Of a DNA stretch of 64,000 nt, positions 14,791 through 27,600 are shown piece by piece (position 1 is the first letter of the stretch; each line of letters starts with the position of its first letter). The stretch comes from Parus major. Taxonomy: Eukaryota; Chordata; Aves; Passeriformes; Paridae. Both the position numbers and the translations under genes were made by a program. Below the pieces are notes generated by a model, which saw only the letters and a list, made by a program, of their open reading frames with translations, did no database searches and was not told the origin of the DNA. The DNA lies in assembly GCF_001522545.3 (NCBI RefSeq), contig NC_031770.1:6723321-6787320 (forward strand). The letters are read 5' to 3'.

Positions 14791-15400
14791 TCATCTCTGT
14801 TGCTGCTGTTTTGTAATGAAAGATGAGCATAAGAGGGGCAAAGAAAAGAGAGAGATGAGCAAAATCTCTATATGCTGATGATATATGTCAGTATGCTGCA
14901 TGTATGTTCCTGTCTTGGCCACATGGATCAGGCTGTGATGCCTTCTTCCTTTGTTGTCTTGGATGGAGCTCAGGGCAAGGAGAGCTGAGCTGGAGCACAA
15001 CCAAAGCCTTGCACTGTTTATTTCCCTGCTCTGTCCTGAGTTCACTGCAAGTGCCAGCAAATCTCTCCTGCCTGCTCTGCCCCACTGCTGTGACCTTCCC
15101 TGGCTTCTTACCAGCCTTGGGTCAAGAGGTTAAATCACAGAGGGTCTCCACCAAGAAAGGAAAGCCCATCATCTTCATGGCCCCAATGCATCAGGCTTCC
15201 TCTCTCTGTGCCCTTTGCTGTGCCCGTGTGACGCTGTCGGTGCCAGTGTGGATGTTCTGTACACCTTGGGTGGCAGATGGGCTGCAAACTGCAGTCTCCT
15301 GGACACCAGCTCCCTGCTCCAAACTGGATGCTTTCCTTTTGGTTATTACTGATATAAATTGAATACCGCTGTGCTGGGCACTGTAGGAATGGATAATAAA
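14791..15400. other. GC-richer patch with the longest open frame (unlikely gene)
   Basis: This patch is visibly GC-richer than its flanks and holds the longest open frame of the window, 152 codons on the plus strand at 14904-15362. The translation is rich in Cys, Ser, Leu and Pro and has no domain I recognise. Overlapping frames on the other strand (14791-15060, 14888-15085) are of similar quality. Stop codons are depleted where GC rises, which explains the length. A real exon cannot be excluded from sequence alone. Confidence 0.5.
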
Positions 15401-16954
15401 TAGCAGTCGTTGTCAGAAAGAGTTACCAGTTCAGATTGTTTAGTGGTAAGTGATGAGGCAATGGGCTGCTAATGCACAAATTGCTCAGGCACAGGGGAAA
15501 TACTTAAGTGCTACTGTCATGATGTTTTGGATGCTTAATTTGCTGGCATTATTATGTCATACTGGTGAGTTCATCACCCTCTCATATTGCTCTGTGTTCA
15601 TAATGACCGGTATAATTTAATTTGTGTGCTGTTCTTTGAAATTATTTCATATTCACAGTGTATTCTTAAAAAGAAAACACAGAGAGCAGAAATGCTGACT
15701 ATTGTTTGGGAGGGTTGTTTGCCTCAGTTTTCAATAATGGCAGATGAAGACATTTATTACATGTATTCAGCTGGCTTTTTCTTGCAACGAGAAGTTATCA
15801 CTTTAGTACTGTAGGGTAAGACTTTAATTGCATTCATCATACATAGCAGCGGATTGGCTAGGATGGCCTCTGAGGATTAAAACTGTTTATCTGAGTATGA
15901 AGGAATCATTTGGTGATCTGCCAGAACACTCTTGTTGTGAGGAGAGGTTTTGCTGTCAAGCTGAAGAACCACTCAGATAACCAGGCTTTCTGTGCAGTTA
16001 CCTTGGGTGCGTGAAGGCATTAGCTTAGGACACCTGCATCTCTAAACCCTTGGCTTACCTGGTCTGCACCAGACTCTTGTGCTTACATATTAAACATCTG
16101 TATTTCAATCCCTGGGGCCATGTTAACATTCTTTCTTATCATATTCAAAATACATTGCCAGAGCTGGTTTTGGACTTTATTTTTGTGGTTTTCCTCTTCA
16201 GGCACATCTCATCCAGTCACAGTAACTGGTAACTTACTGGTAAAACTGGAGCCCCATGCATAGATGATGCCACATCCATCATCTTCTGGAACTTCATGAG
16301 TTACCCAAAAGTATAACATCAATTAAGACAAACTGATGATGCATTCAGAAAGTATTACCAAAAATACATTCTTTCAAAAAAAAAAATAAATTAAATGCCT
16401 TTTTAATGGAGGAAAACAGGATTTGGTATTAAACAGTTATAAACTCAATAAATGTGAACTTCTTTTATTGAATCCTGCTGACAGACAAGTAACTTAAATC
16501 TTTATATGTAGAAACTTTATTTACAGGAAGATTCTGCAACAGTGAGAAGTCAGGCTTTTGCATCGCCAGCAGAGCCTTACTGGAAAGATATTATTTCATT
16601 TATGAATTTATACTGCGTCTCTGATGCACCATGTAAAATTAACTTTTATCTCTAGACAAGATCTAAAATGTTTCCAGCAGTTCACTTGAAAGGATGGGGA
16701 AAAAGAACTGTGTGTTAACTAAGAAGATGACATCTTGCCTGAGGCAGTCTGCTTTTCTCCTGGCTCTAGGAGGAATTCCCAGTCTCCTAAAGGTCTGATT
16801 CTTTGTAAGTGTTTTGTTTTCTTCCTTTCTCTTTAAAGATATGTAGCTGTGGTCTTCTCAGATATTTTATGAGTCCCAGTTGCCAAAATGAAACAAAAAA
16901 AAAGAATAAAAATAACCCATATTCCTGGATAAGGTGAATCATCTCTTAGCCTAC
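15401..16954. other. Non-coding AT-rich DNA, no gene seen
   Basis: AT-rich sequence with A-rich runs near 16376-16386 and 16892-16915. Open frames are 75 codons or fewer and unrecognised. No repeat family was identified. Confidence 0.65.
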
Positions 16955-17215
16955 CTCATCTCCGGCTTAAGTGCAGTGTTTGATCCGCCTGGCTCTGGGG
17001 AGCGTTCTGATCCTGAAACAACTGGAATCCATAAGAGCAGATTGATCTGGTTTTAAAATACGGGAGGTGATGTGTCTCACAAGTGCTTTGCACTGGGAGA
17101 ACGATGATCAAATAGTGTTTCAGCAGCACTGCGGGGGTTAAGCTGCCACGTGTGCGACGGGAAGAATCCCGCACCCCTGCGCCCCAAACAGTGGGATCCT
17201 GCTCCCAGCTCCGTA
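16955..17215. promoter_or_regulatory. Local CpG cluster, possible regulatory element
   Basis: Twelve CpG dinucleotides fall between 16972 and 17213, eight of them within 17130-17213, in otherwise strongly CpG-depleted DNA. The cluster contains a perfect CACGTG E-box at 17147-17152. It is shorter than a typical CpG-island promoter, and no first exon was recognised downstream; the 63-codon frame starting at 17152 has no known domain. It could be a small unmethylated regulatory element, an alternative promoter or a GC-rich repeat relic. The CpG cluster is seen directly; the regulatory role is inferred. Confidence 0.35.
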
Positions 17216-17530
17216 TGCCACAGCTCTCAGCCTCACAAGTGTATTTATGGACAATGAAATGCCATCTGCTTTATAAACCTGGAGAACAGTGGATGGCAAA
17301 AAATCCTAATCTATTAGCAAAGAAGTTTTCCACTGAAAAATGATCAAGTTTCAGGTGCAGTGTGACATCATGAGCAGTCTGCCTCTGTTTAAAAGGCATC
17401 AATCCTAAGGACCTGGATTTCAGAGTGTGCTGCTAATCAGAGCCCTGATACTGCTTTGAAAATCACCATGGGAATGCCTACAAATAACAACCATTTCTGC
17501 GTAAATTAAAATATAAATGAACTCTTACAT
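17216..17530. promoter_or_regulatory. Possible conserved non-coding element
   Basis: Directly abuts the CpG cluster. It is a repeat-free block with mixed AT-rich motifs, including a TGACATCA cAMP-response-like site near 17364, TTTAT cores and a TAAATTA stretch near its end. It has the texture of vertebrate conserved non-coding elements, but this is an impression and no alignment was available. Confidence 0.25.
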
Positions 17531-20500
17531 AAACACTGTCATCAGCTTCAGTGTTCAAAATGCTGCTGAGCTTTAATGTGTTTTTCTGTCCACTTAGGCA
17601 TGAATTCTGCTCTGATTCATTCTCAGGTGTAATACTGGGCCTCAACATCTGTTTTAAAAGTCCTCATGTAGAAACTGATCCTAAGCTCCTAAAAGTCTTA
17701 GGATATCTGATAGCCATCTTGTTTTACAGATTTTAATGTCAGTGATTGGAGGTAAAATTAATTTCCTATTATGCCACAGAAAAACATCTTAACTAGGAAT
17801 CCTGTGTTTTTTTTTCTCAAGTTTGTCTTCCAGGAGGACTTTCCATTTCCATTAGGTGAGCCTAAGGTTGTAAGAGTGTGGGAATAGGTCCCTCTCTCAC
17901 ATCCTGATGCCTCCAAAGGTTAAATAAGTGGAATAAATGTATGAAGCAGGTCAGCAAAGATGGGCACAACCATGATCACAAATTCTACACATCACTTGTG
18001 TATGGAAAAAATAAAACTGGTTGATATGATAAGAGCTGGAAAAGTCTAGGAAGATGGAGATGTATAAGGGGAAAATGGGAATCAGAACAGGAGTATCTGT
18101 GCTTTTTCTTCCTTGTTCTTCTTTAGTCCTTAAATCTGGCACTTGAAAGGTCTCTCAGGTGGTGTTTGGCTGTGTGTTTGTCTAATGGGTTTATGTAGCT
18201 TTGTTTAAAATAGGGTCTTATTATTGGTATAATCATTATAAAAGCCAAAATTTTACAGACCTACGAAGATTTCTCTGAAATTTGGAATAGATACATATTT
18301 TAAATTTTATTTTTCATTTCAAATCATAGGAATGCCAGCTTCTGGGGTTACGAAAACCAGTGCTTTATATATAATTCCTGTGGAAAAGATGCCAAAATAC
18401 TACACTGGAACACAAATTATTTTACTTAGTCACAGTCCTAGTGTCATGAGTTAGAGTTTAGGGAAGGTGGTAACAGAAATGTTGGCATACCTTAAGTCAG
18501 TATTAAGCACCAAAGGATGAGAAATATTACTGGCTTTGGGGAACCTTCCTCTTCCAGTGGTGCTGTTCAGCATGGGATAAGCTGTTCTCCCTGTGAGAAA
18601 GGTTTCCCATTCAAAACAGGGATAAGAATGCAGGAAATCAAGTGAAAATGATTGCTTCTATCACCTCATAAGATTTTGTAGTATTAGGTATAAATACTTG
18701 TCCATCAGAGAGATGTTGCTTTTCATTATGAAAATAATGCTGCAGATATTAAACCATGTGTTTTTTTGTGTGAAAGGAGACTATCTCCTTTTGTGAACCA
18801 CTGCTTTGAAGGAGTCTGTTTTCCTTGAAAGCTTTGTTGATATGACTATTTGTGCTTTGCAACGCACAAAACTAAGATGTTTCAGCATGTCCCTTTCTTC
18901 TGGAGTCACTTGATGCATGAGATGATGAAACTGATGGGCCAACTTGTGAACCTCTGTCTTGGCAGTTAAGTGTGTCCTGGACCTTTTCCAAGAACCTGCA
19001 GAGCCCATACTTCCTTAGGTTACCTATAGCTTAGGGTCTCAGAGGGAGCTGTGTTTGCTGTGTCTCTGTGAACCTAAAGGTCATTAACTGGAAAGGTCAA
19101 AGTGTTAATGGAAGGAACAGTCTCCGCTTACCATTATCTTGCAAATGTTCTGCAGGAACCAGGGAAACATAACACTTGCTGCCTTTTTTCTGTAGGTGGT
19201 TTCTAAATAGGTGACCTCAGTGTTCTGTGACTAAATAAAGAGATTAGATGCAAATACAGAGGCCAACAAAACTGAACTTGCTCCAACCGCTAGCGGAGAG
19301 CCACGCTCCATTATATGGCCACTTTGGTAACATCAGGTCAAATTCCTCTTAGATGAGTAAAGGTCACAGAGATTGTATTGCTTAATTGCCTAACTTTCTC
19401 TTTGTACTCTCTGCTCTTATCCTTTCGTGTACTCCAGGAGAAGAGCACTCATTCTCACTGGGACTTGGCTGTATGGAAGGTACAACACAGGGAAAAGATA
19501 AAAGGAAAATTTCAGATTAGGGTCATGTCACTGATATACTGACCAACTAAATAGTTTTCCAAAGTGTTTAAAAATGACCAAAACGTAGTGGAAAGCATTA
19601 AAAAAACCAGATGTGTAACTCTCTTCAAGATGGTTCCTTAAACAGAACATGAGTATGTTCTTTGGAGGATTTCTGTTCAGGATTGTTGTGAAGCTGCTTC
19701 ATGTGTCATAATTTTTTTTTATTAATTATTAATGCTTCTTATAACCTCAGTTTTGATGTTTGGGTAGCCTTCTGGAAATGTAGAAACAAATATAAAACAT
19801 AAAGGTAGTCCATGGTACATGGTATAAAGGAAGTCACTCCCAGACAGAGAAGTAAGGTGACATTATGTCAGAAAATTGGAGAGGATCCTACAGAAGAAAG
19901 TTTGGATTTCCTTTTTGACATCCAGCTTGCATTTGGTATCTATCTAGATATCCACTATCCATAGAACGGTTATCAGGGAGGATAACAGAGGTTCCAAAAG
20001 CCAAAAAGAATAAGAGGAGAGTCCAGACCAAAAATTTAAAGACATTATATGCTGATGTTTTTGTGAGTTTTTTTAAATACCTTCTTATGTTTTAGGCTTG
20101 GGTACTTCTTATGTAAATCAAGTAGGGTTTGGAACAAGTTGATGTGAACTGAATTATTTGCCATATGAGATAGATTCATTATGGATGTGAAAAGTTGAAT
20201 TGATGTGTGAAGTTTAAGTTTCTTGGTCCAAAGTAGCACTTTTTAATACATTTTTTAATACTGTGCTAAAAATCAAGAGAGTCTTGATAGTCTCAGTTCA
20301 GCTTCCAGACTACATTTCCTGCATTTGTCTTCACAGTACTTTAAAACTGGCTTAGAACTGGAGTAAATTAACTGATTTTGACTTCAGATTAGAATGCATA
20401 TGCAAAAGCAGATGATAAAGAATTAATTAAAACTACACATATGTATATGTAGAGAGTTTATCTAAAGCATAGTTCCAAGAGGATCCTAAAAGAGTAGTGT

Positions 20501-22845
20501 GTCCTTTGGTTTTTTTGAGCCTTAACTGTGTCAAAGTCATCACTGATGATGTTGTTCCCAGACCTCTATTCTGAGCTGAATGAGGTACAAGTGTGCTTTT
20601 GATAATCCTGCTTAAAAATACTTCCTGTGCCCATCAGGGTCCTCAGGGCATGGGGAGGCTGATGGAGAGGTGACAAAGCCAGGACCAGATCATGGCCAAG
20701 GTATTGTGTGTTCTGGCCAGCTGTGCAGATGTGTTGGCAATCCCAGGATGATGTGGTTCTGAAGTTGAGGCTGTTAACAGCACCAATTATTGCTCTTGCT
20801 TGATCACACTGATTCACAAGAGAACCAGGTTTTGATCAAACAAAGGGAAGAAGAACTGCTCTCATGTTTAATGTTACCTGAGATGGCTCTATCCATTTTA
20901 CCTTTGGCTCCAGTTATTTTGGGTCATACAGTAATTCACTTTTCTATTTATTTTTTCCTCTTCATTCCAGTAAGATGCATTAGTGATCAGAGCCACCCTG
21001 CTGTGGAAAACATCTGGCAAAATTTTGCTATTGTCTTTGTCAGCTGTCAGGTTTTTTTCAGTTTCTTTCCAAATTACGCTATTTCTTTTTACTTTCCAGG
21101 TATTGAGCACTCCAGTTCTTAAAATTACAAGTGTCTTGACCATTTTATTCCTGCACTGTGAATATGCTGCTTCAGGGACATGCCACACATGTTCAGCTAA
21201 GAATATAAGACACTTTGGGGAAAAGCATTAGTCCAGTCTCAATTACAATTGAGAGGGAAGACTAAAATTGCAAGACTCAAACTGTTGTTGAAAACCTTGC
21301 CTTCAGTTTGACCCTCATTGTATGGTTTCTTATTTCATTGCTCTAAACCAAATCTTGTCACGAGTCCAGTTAAACAATTTTGCATATTTAAAAGCCCCTG
21401 CAAATTCTTACAACAGCTTTCTTACTTTCTTTGCGGCTGTTTTTGTTTTGTTGTCTTATAATTGAATGCTTGTCCTTTCCTTTTAGTATTTTGATTCATA
21501 ATGCTGCTTTTAACAGAAAACTGCATACAGCTTGTGAATAAAATCACGTAGCTTCTACCAGCTTTAGCTGTAGAAGGGAAAACAGACTTGAGCTGCTCGT
21601 GCCATATTCACATCCATGAATTATCTCTTGCTATGCATGTCCAGTAGAAGTTACATAAACTTAACTAACAAAATAGTTTTCTGTCTTTTCAAGTGAATAA
21701 ATATTGTTCATTAAGATAAATGATTAGCTTACTGTTATTCACTGCAAGGGAAGAAGAATTAATTTAATATTTTTACATTGCTGATTTCATAAATAATATC
21801 CATGCCAGTTCATTCCTGACTCTTTACAAGATTTTAAACATTTTCTCCATTCCCCTGTAAAAGATCCTTTCTCACTTATTTTGACTTCTGTTATCCTAAG
21901 CCAGCAGATTTTGTCTTCTTTTAAGGCTGGAGGTTAATTGGACAAAGCATTTCTTCATTCACATTTCAAAGTCTTCTATCTGATTTTTCACATTGTGGAA
22001 AGACTTTGAACTTCCCTTGGAATGTCAGATCTCTAAAAAGACTTCAGGGAACCCATATTTTTTTTTGCACTACTTCAGGGGTCGGGGCAATAAATGATTT
22101 TTAGGCCTTTCTCTGAAGGCTGCACAGCTAAATCCACCTACTTCAATTATAGTGGCCACAAGTCTCCACTAACTTGCCTTCCCTTCCATAGAAAGGGGGT
22201 GACCTTTTTGGCTGATGCATAAATGAAAGCACAACACGTGTGAAGTCTTCAAATGTAATTGTGTCTAGCCACCAAAGAGAGCCTTTCTTGGGCTAATGAG
22301 AGGAGAAGTGGGGAGTGTAAAAGCCAGTGCTGAGGCAGCTGCTGGGAATTTCAGTCAGTGAGGTAGATCAGGGTATTGTTCTTTTGTAGTCCCATCACAA
22401 ATATTTTGTAGATGTTGTATTTTGTAGTTGTGAAAGCATGTGACAGGATTACTAATAGTGATATACTTCTCTAATCTGTGTTTTCTGACATGGATCTTTC
22501 ATCTTCTCTCTGAAATGGATTTTTTTTATAATATCTGCTGTGTTTTTTTGCTGTACATCTTTGAGACCCAATAACCCATAGAGAATTTCGTTTAAGACAA
22601 AAGTGACTCCCGCAGCAAGAAAGTGGAGCCTTCTCCCATGTAAGTTGTAATTGAGGTTATGGAATGGCACATTGCCTTTGGCAGAGTTCTGCTGCTGAAA
22701 AACTCAAACCATGGTTTTGAGGCTGCTGCAGTGTAAGCAAAATGAATTAATTATTACAGACATAGGAAGAATTAGAGGAAAAGAAAATGGCTTCTGGAGT
22801 GAAATATGACATATTTACTTCGGGAAAGAGAAAGGAGGAGAGCAA
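17531..22845. other. Non-coding DNA, no gene seen
   Basis: Open frames are 110 codons or fewer. The frame at 20790-21122 (+) is opposed by a 96-codon frame on the minus strand. A basic 75-codon minus-strand frame at 18781-19008 looks somewhat protein-like but matches nothing I know and is discussed under findings. No interspersed repeat was recognised. Confidence 0.6.
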
Positions 22846-23075
22846 GCAGCTTAGTAATGAATAATCTGCTCTCATGTAGCTAATGACACCTTAGCAGATC
22901 TGCAAGTTATTCTGCTGGTTGGGTTGGCTCTCCACAGGCTGTCAAATGTTTCTTAGGAAATTTATTTTTGTTACCTAGCTCTTTCCATGGATTTAACTGT
23001 GATGCTCTGATAAAGGGCTTGACAGGTATCAATTAACGAATATTATGGCCTGCAAGTAAATTTAAAATGTATTTT
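22846..23075. promoter_or_regulatory. Possible conserved non-coding element
   Basis: Several homeodomain-type cores (TAATGA, CTAATGAC, CAATTAA), a TTGACAGG TALE/Meis-like site near 23020 and a run of non-repetitive sequence suggest an enhancer-like block. It has no coding potential. The call rests on motif density only. Confidence 0.22.
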
Positions 23076-23178
23076 TAAATTAATTGCAAGAGCACTCACC
23101 TCAGGAAAAGAAAACAAGTAGAAAAAATAGAAACAAAATGTGTGTTTTCATAAATCTGAGTAAAATACTGGCCTGATT

Positions 23179-23192
23179 AAAAAAAAAAAAAA
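23179..23192. repeat. Poly-A homopolymer
   Basis: Fourteen consecutive A bases. No retroposed body with target-site duplications was recognised around it. Confidence 0.95.
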
Positions 23193-26100
23193 CTTTTAAA
23201 GTTTAATATTTATGGAATATACTATTGAAGCAAACCTCTTCATCATTTACTGAAAATGCTTGAGCTTGAAAGGCTTGAGCCTTTCTTCCAGAGAGTCACA
23301 CAGTACTTTGATTTTGTGGATTTTATTACTATCTGCTTTGAAAGAGTGTTTAAAATATTGAATGGTCTCTGGGTGAATTTAGGTCCATACAGCAAAATAA
23401 CCAACCTATGCTTGGATTTTTGTGCATCTGCTGGTGTAACTTTATACCCTGTGAGGGGTCTTGTAGACATGGCAAGGAGAAGAGACTATTTGACATGGAT
23501 AATACATAGCAAACTTGCCCTTCCCTACTTTTTGCCTGTCTTGCATTTCACTACTTTGTTGTTTACCTTTTCTTTACTTTTACACTTTTATATTTTTAAT
23601 TTCTCATGGTATTTTATTATTTTGTACAGACATCAGTAAAACAAGTATGTTTTATTTCTTGAGGGTCAAGGAATGCCCTGAGTCTCCCTGCAGTGACAAA
23701 AAGGGATTTTTTAATCTTTGAGTTTCCTCACACATTTCATCTAGAGCGTGTTTTCAAAATGTTCCTGTTGGGTAGTATGGGGATGCTTTGGGAGTACCAC
23801 AGGTGGATCTGATCAGTTCAGTCTCTTTCCTCTGATAAAGGAACTTTTACTTATTAAAGCAATCTTTAAATAAGAGAAGGATGCATCTCTCCAACTCTCA
23901 TCTATATGGTTTCCACTGTGTGGGAATATCTAAAAGATAAATGTAATTTGACGTATCAAAGATTCTACGAGATAAAATTGTTTGTGGTTGTATGAAATCT
24001 AGGTAACTCAGTAAAATAGTTCAGATCCACACTGGAGCATCTAAGAGGAGAGGAAACCTTTTGAAGACTCTTACCCTGAAGTTAAAAGGTGAATGTTAAA
24101 TTCCTACCCATTCCCAGCTTCTCTTAGAGGTTGGAATATGAATTTTGTAGAAAGTCAGTTGGACTTGTGCATTTGGAAAAGGTACCTTTAACAATTTTTG
24201 AGATGGTTTAATGTGGAGATGTTATAAATTCACTTATTAATCTGTTCAAGTTGGGTTCAGATTGAAATTCAGACTGATTGAGGAAGGGGAACACTGATCT
24301 CTCAAGTTCTTTCACCAATTTTTTTTTAATATGCTTGATATTTTTATAACAGACTCCAGCTTGCCTTTCTGTGCGTGGTACTGACACCCTGAATTGAAAA
24401 TTATGGCACAGCTCAAGGATGAGATCGATTGAAGTGCTTTTTATTACTGACTGTTCCCAGGCAAAATGTTTTAAGCAAACTGTGTAATGGAGGGAAATTA
24501 CATTATATGGGGTGCTGGTCTTAAAGAGATCTTTATATTATGCCTTCTGATAAAACAGAAGTGCATTCAAATGAGTAATTGCAGTGTGTATACAAGGAAA
24601 AAAGTGTGTTTTGACTGCTTAAATGAATGAAACTGAAAATCCACAGAATTGAGTTGGTTTTTATGTTGTTTGATAGAGGACATCCAGTCTGGTGAAAGGA
24701 TACTTAAAAGCTCCAGCTCTTACATTTGGAGGAGCCTGAAAAGCTGACAGGTACAAGCAAGGAGCTTTTGAGAAGTCTGTAGTCCTTTGTTAAAAGTACC
24801 TGTGTCATGGGTTGGTAGCAAAGTGTAAAGGTTGGAATCCCCCACAGCCACCTACAAATTTTACCAGTTTTGAAGAAAGAAATGCTGCTGGCTGGAGGTG
24901 GATCAGACTGAACATGTGTTTAACCCAGTGTCATGTCAGGCACCAATGAGAATATTCCCAAAACTCAGATTATTAGCCCATTTTCCAGATACTAGTGACA
25001 GAGACGTCCTTGGCTAACAGTAGTTTTATTTTCCTTAAAATAAACCTAATACATTTTAATTTCCTGAGTGTTTATTGTTGCTTTCAAACTCTCATAATGC
25101 TTCACATTTGAGTATTCTGTCACTTTTTTCATTCCTTTATTGAATGTTTGTTAGAGAACCTGTTTCTGTTTGGGTTTTCTTCAGCCTCCCTGCAGCCTGT
25201 TACATGTGACTGTAGTTCTTGCACATGGAGAGGTGGTGAACAACTGCTACTTCATCACCTTCTCCAGGCCACTCAAGTTACTACAATCCCTCATCATAAC
25301 TTTTTAAAGTAATGATTGTTAGAGTTGACATTTAAAAATATTTAATGTTAGTTAATGAAAGAGCTTTTTTAATGGCTTCTGTGTGTTGGTTAGGGCTACG
25401 TGCTGAGTTCTTGGAGCCCTCTGTGGGGTTTGAAGGAAAGTAGTTCTCTGCTAAGAGCAGAGGGTGGTGTCCATGCCTTCATATAAACATGGGGAATTAC
25501 ATGATTGCTGGAGGGGTGCGTGGAGCTGCATTTTGTGTCTTTTGATTTGTCTATTTTTACCACTCCGAGGTAATACCTTTGATCTGTTCTTGTGGTTGGT
25601 GTCACACCCAGGGAGCAGCCAGCGCTCTGTTCTCCAGGGTGAGCTTCACCTGTGCTGCTCCTAGGAGGGAGGTACATCATTTACATAGCAAGCACACATT
25701 TTTTCTTAATGCAGTGCTGCTGCTTATATGGTCAGGTAGCTCGTGTTTCAAAGGGCAACACACTGTGGTTCATTTCCATCTATTTTGCATTGTGTATGTT
25801 TTGCTTTGCATCTGCCTTAATGTGATTTGCTTTACGTTTGCCTTGATGTGTTGGTTGTTAAGAGAGGCAGGCGTCCCTCCTGATGCAATTATGGCTTTAT
25901 CTTTTGGGATGGTAAACCTGCTGTGGGACTGGGTACTTCTGAGGGTGGCAGAGATGCACCAAAACCTCCCATGCAGGATAAGCTGTCCTTTCCAGCTGAC
26001 ACTGCATAGCTCACACAAGAACCTGCCTTAATAAAGTGCACATTAGTTAGCAGTGACTGCAGAGAGGTCAGTGCCACCTGTGGGCCTCTGCCTGACCAAC

Positions 26101-26517
26101 ACCCTGCTTCCCTCTCCTGCCTGCTGTGTTTGGACAGTGTTGGGACAAGCTTCACAGTCAGCTCAGAATTCCTCTCTGAAGCGTGAACTTCAGTCACCTG
26201 TTGGTGACCTGACCTGCCTGAGTTTGTAACAATAGGTACCAGGCAACTAGATATAAAAAAAACTGTGTTCCATGAAATCTTGTAACAGCTGATGGTGGTT
26301 TATTTGAGAAGAGTAGCAGGCAAAATGGGAAAGGGTGAAAACACACTGAGAAAAGGGAATGCTTGCCTACAATTAATTAAAACAGACCTCAGCAGTTCTC
26401 ATAGCTGTCTTCCTCATCCTGTGATACTTCTCTGTTCATAACAGATTGCCTCTGACAAGGAGATGGTGTGTTGTTTCATAAAGTATTTTTTTCACAATTT
26501 AAAGGGCCTTTTATTTT

Positions 26518-26569
26518 GTGTTGTTTTGTTTTGTTTTGTTTTAATTTAATTTAATTAATTTATTTTTTC
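26518..26569. repeat. GTTTT pentanucleotide repeat grading into AATTT
   Basis: Four consecutive GTTTT units (26523-26542) are followed without a break by AATTT units and a T-rich end. It is a compound simple repeat. Confidence 0.92.
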
Positions 26570-27339
26570 TTATTGTGGTCATAATGGATAAGGTGCCATG
26601 GCTCCGGTTCACCAAAGCACTTAAGCAAGGGCTGAAGAGCCCTGGTGAACAAATGGCTGATAAGGGAAGTTGTTTAGCTGTCTGATTAAAACAATCCATT
26701 TTTCCTTTTTCTGGTATCCTGTCTTCTTGCCAATTGCCATGGTTTTTGCATTAATGTTCCATATAACATGGTAGGATTAGAAGAATTACTGTTCAGGCTG
26801 GTTTTGCAAGACAGTTTGGAAGAAATTAGTGCCACTGAGCTGCAGAACCACGCACTTTCCTTCTCAATTTGCTTGTGTTTAACAGTTTGAGGATTGGTCA
26901 TTGGGCCCTGAGGATACATGTATATATTTACTCTGCTAATTCTGGGACAAGCACGTTGTTAGAGCACGGCTGGTCTTTACCACCTCGGTGGAACCTGCTG
27001 TGTTCAACAAGGCTTCTGAGCTCTATCCTTCTCGGGGTTTAGGATGTCATGCCTTGGTGACCAGATTGAGAGGATCTTCATTTGCCTTTCACAGTGAATT
27101 TATGGCCCTCGGCCAAATTAAGTTCTCTTGATGCAATATGTGCATGGGCGTGGAAGCACAGATAGAAGTTCTGGCTTCCCTGTAATGGGATAATGGAAAG
27201 TCTGTAGGGAATGGGACAATAATTTCCCCATTATGAATGGGCCTAAGAAATGAGTTTTCAGTTCCACTAATGTAAGTCTTCTCTATGCCCACTCAATTTA
27301 CTGTCTGCTGTGCCTCTGGGTCTGCTCTAAGAAATGCTT

Positions 27340-27600
27340 CTGCACATGTCTAGACTGATTAAGATTCATATAAATAGATGCTTTCTATATGAAATGCATT
27401 TTGGCACTGTATTGACATTGGAATATATTACTCTCTTAGCCTTTAACAGTTGAACAAATTTAAATAAAGTGATGGCTCATTTTTACAAGGTGATAAAATG
27501 AACATAATTGGGTTAATAACTTAATCTGGCAGCCTGGAATTAGATTACACGTACCTGTATGCACAAAATTTGATTAGAGAAAATCAGATTTTCCATTCCA
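27340..27600. promoter_or_regulatory. Possible conserved non-coding element
   Basis: AT-rich but not low-complexity. It carries several ATTA/TAAT cores (GGGTTAATAAC, GGAATTAGATTAC, TTGATTAGAG), with few homopolymers and no open frame of interest. The texture resembles deeply conserved developmental enhancers. No alignment was available. Confidence 0.22.

Larger units (their letters stand above)
23076..27339. other. Non-coding DNA, no gene seen
   Basis: Contains an A14 run at 23179-23192 and a GTTTT/AATTT repeat at 26518-26569. The 127-codon frame at 23256-23639 (+) ends in a Phe/Leu/Tyr-rich stretch typical of translated T-rich DNA, so it was not called a gene. The 150-codon frame at 25579-26031 (+) is opposed by 94-, 82- and 102-codon frames on the minus strand and is likewise rejected. 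Confidence 0.6.

Noticed and set aside
14904..15362. Longest open frame in the window (152 codons, plus strand)
   Set aside because: It sits in a GC-richer patch where stop codons are rarer, has competing frames on both strands, and shows no domain, signal peptide logic or splice context.
23256..23639. 127-codon plus-strand frame with a hydrophobic C-terminus
   Set aside because: The hydrophobic stretch comes from T-rich sequence rather than a designed membrane segment, and the N-terminal part matches nothing known.
25579..26031. 150-codon plus-strand frame
   Set aside because: The translation includes long Cys/Phe/Val-rich runs from T-rich DNA and is opposed by three minus-strand frames; no domain recognised.
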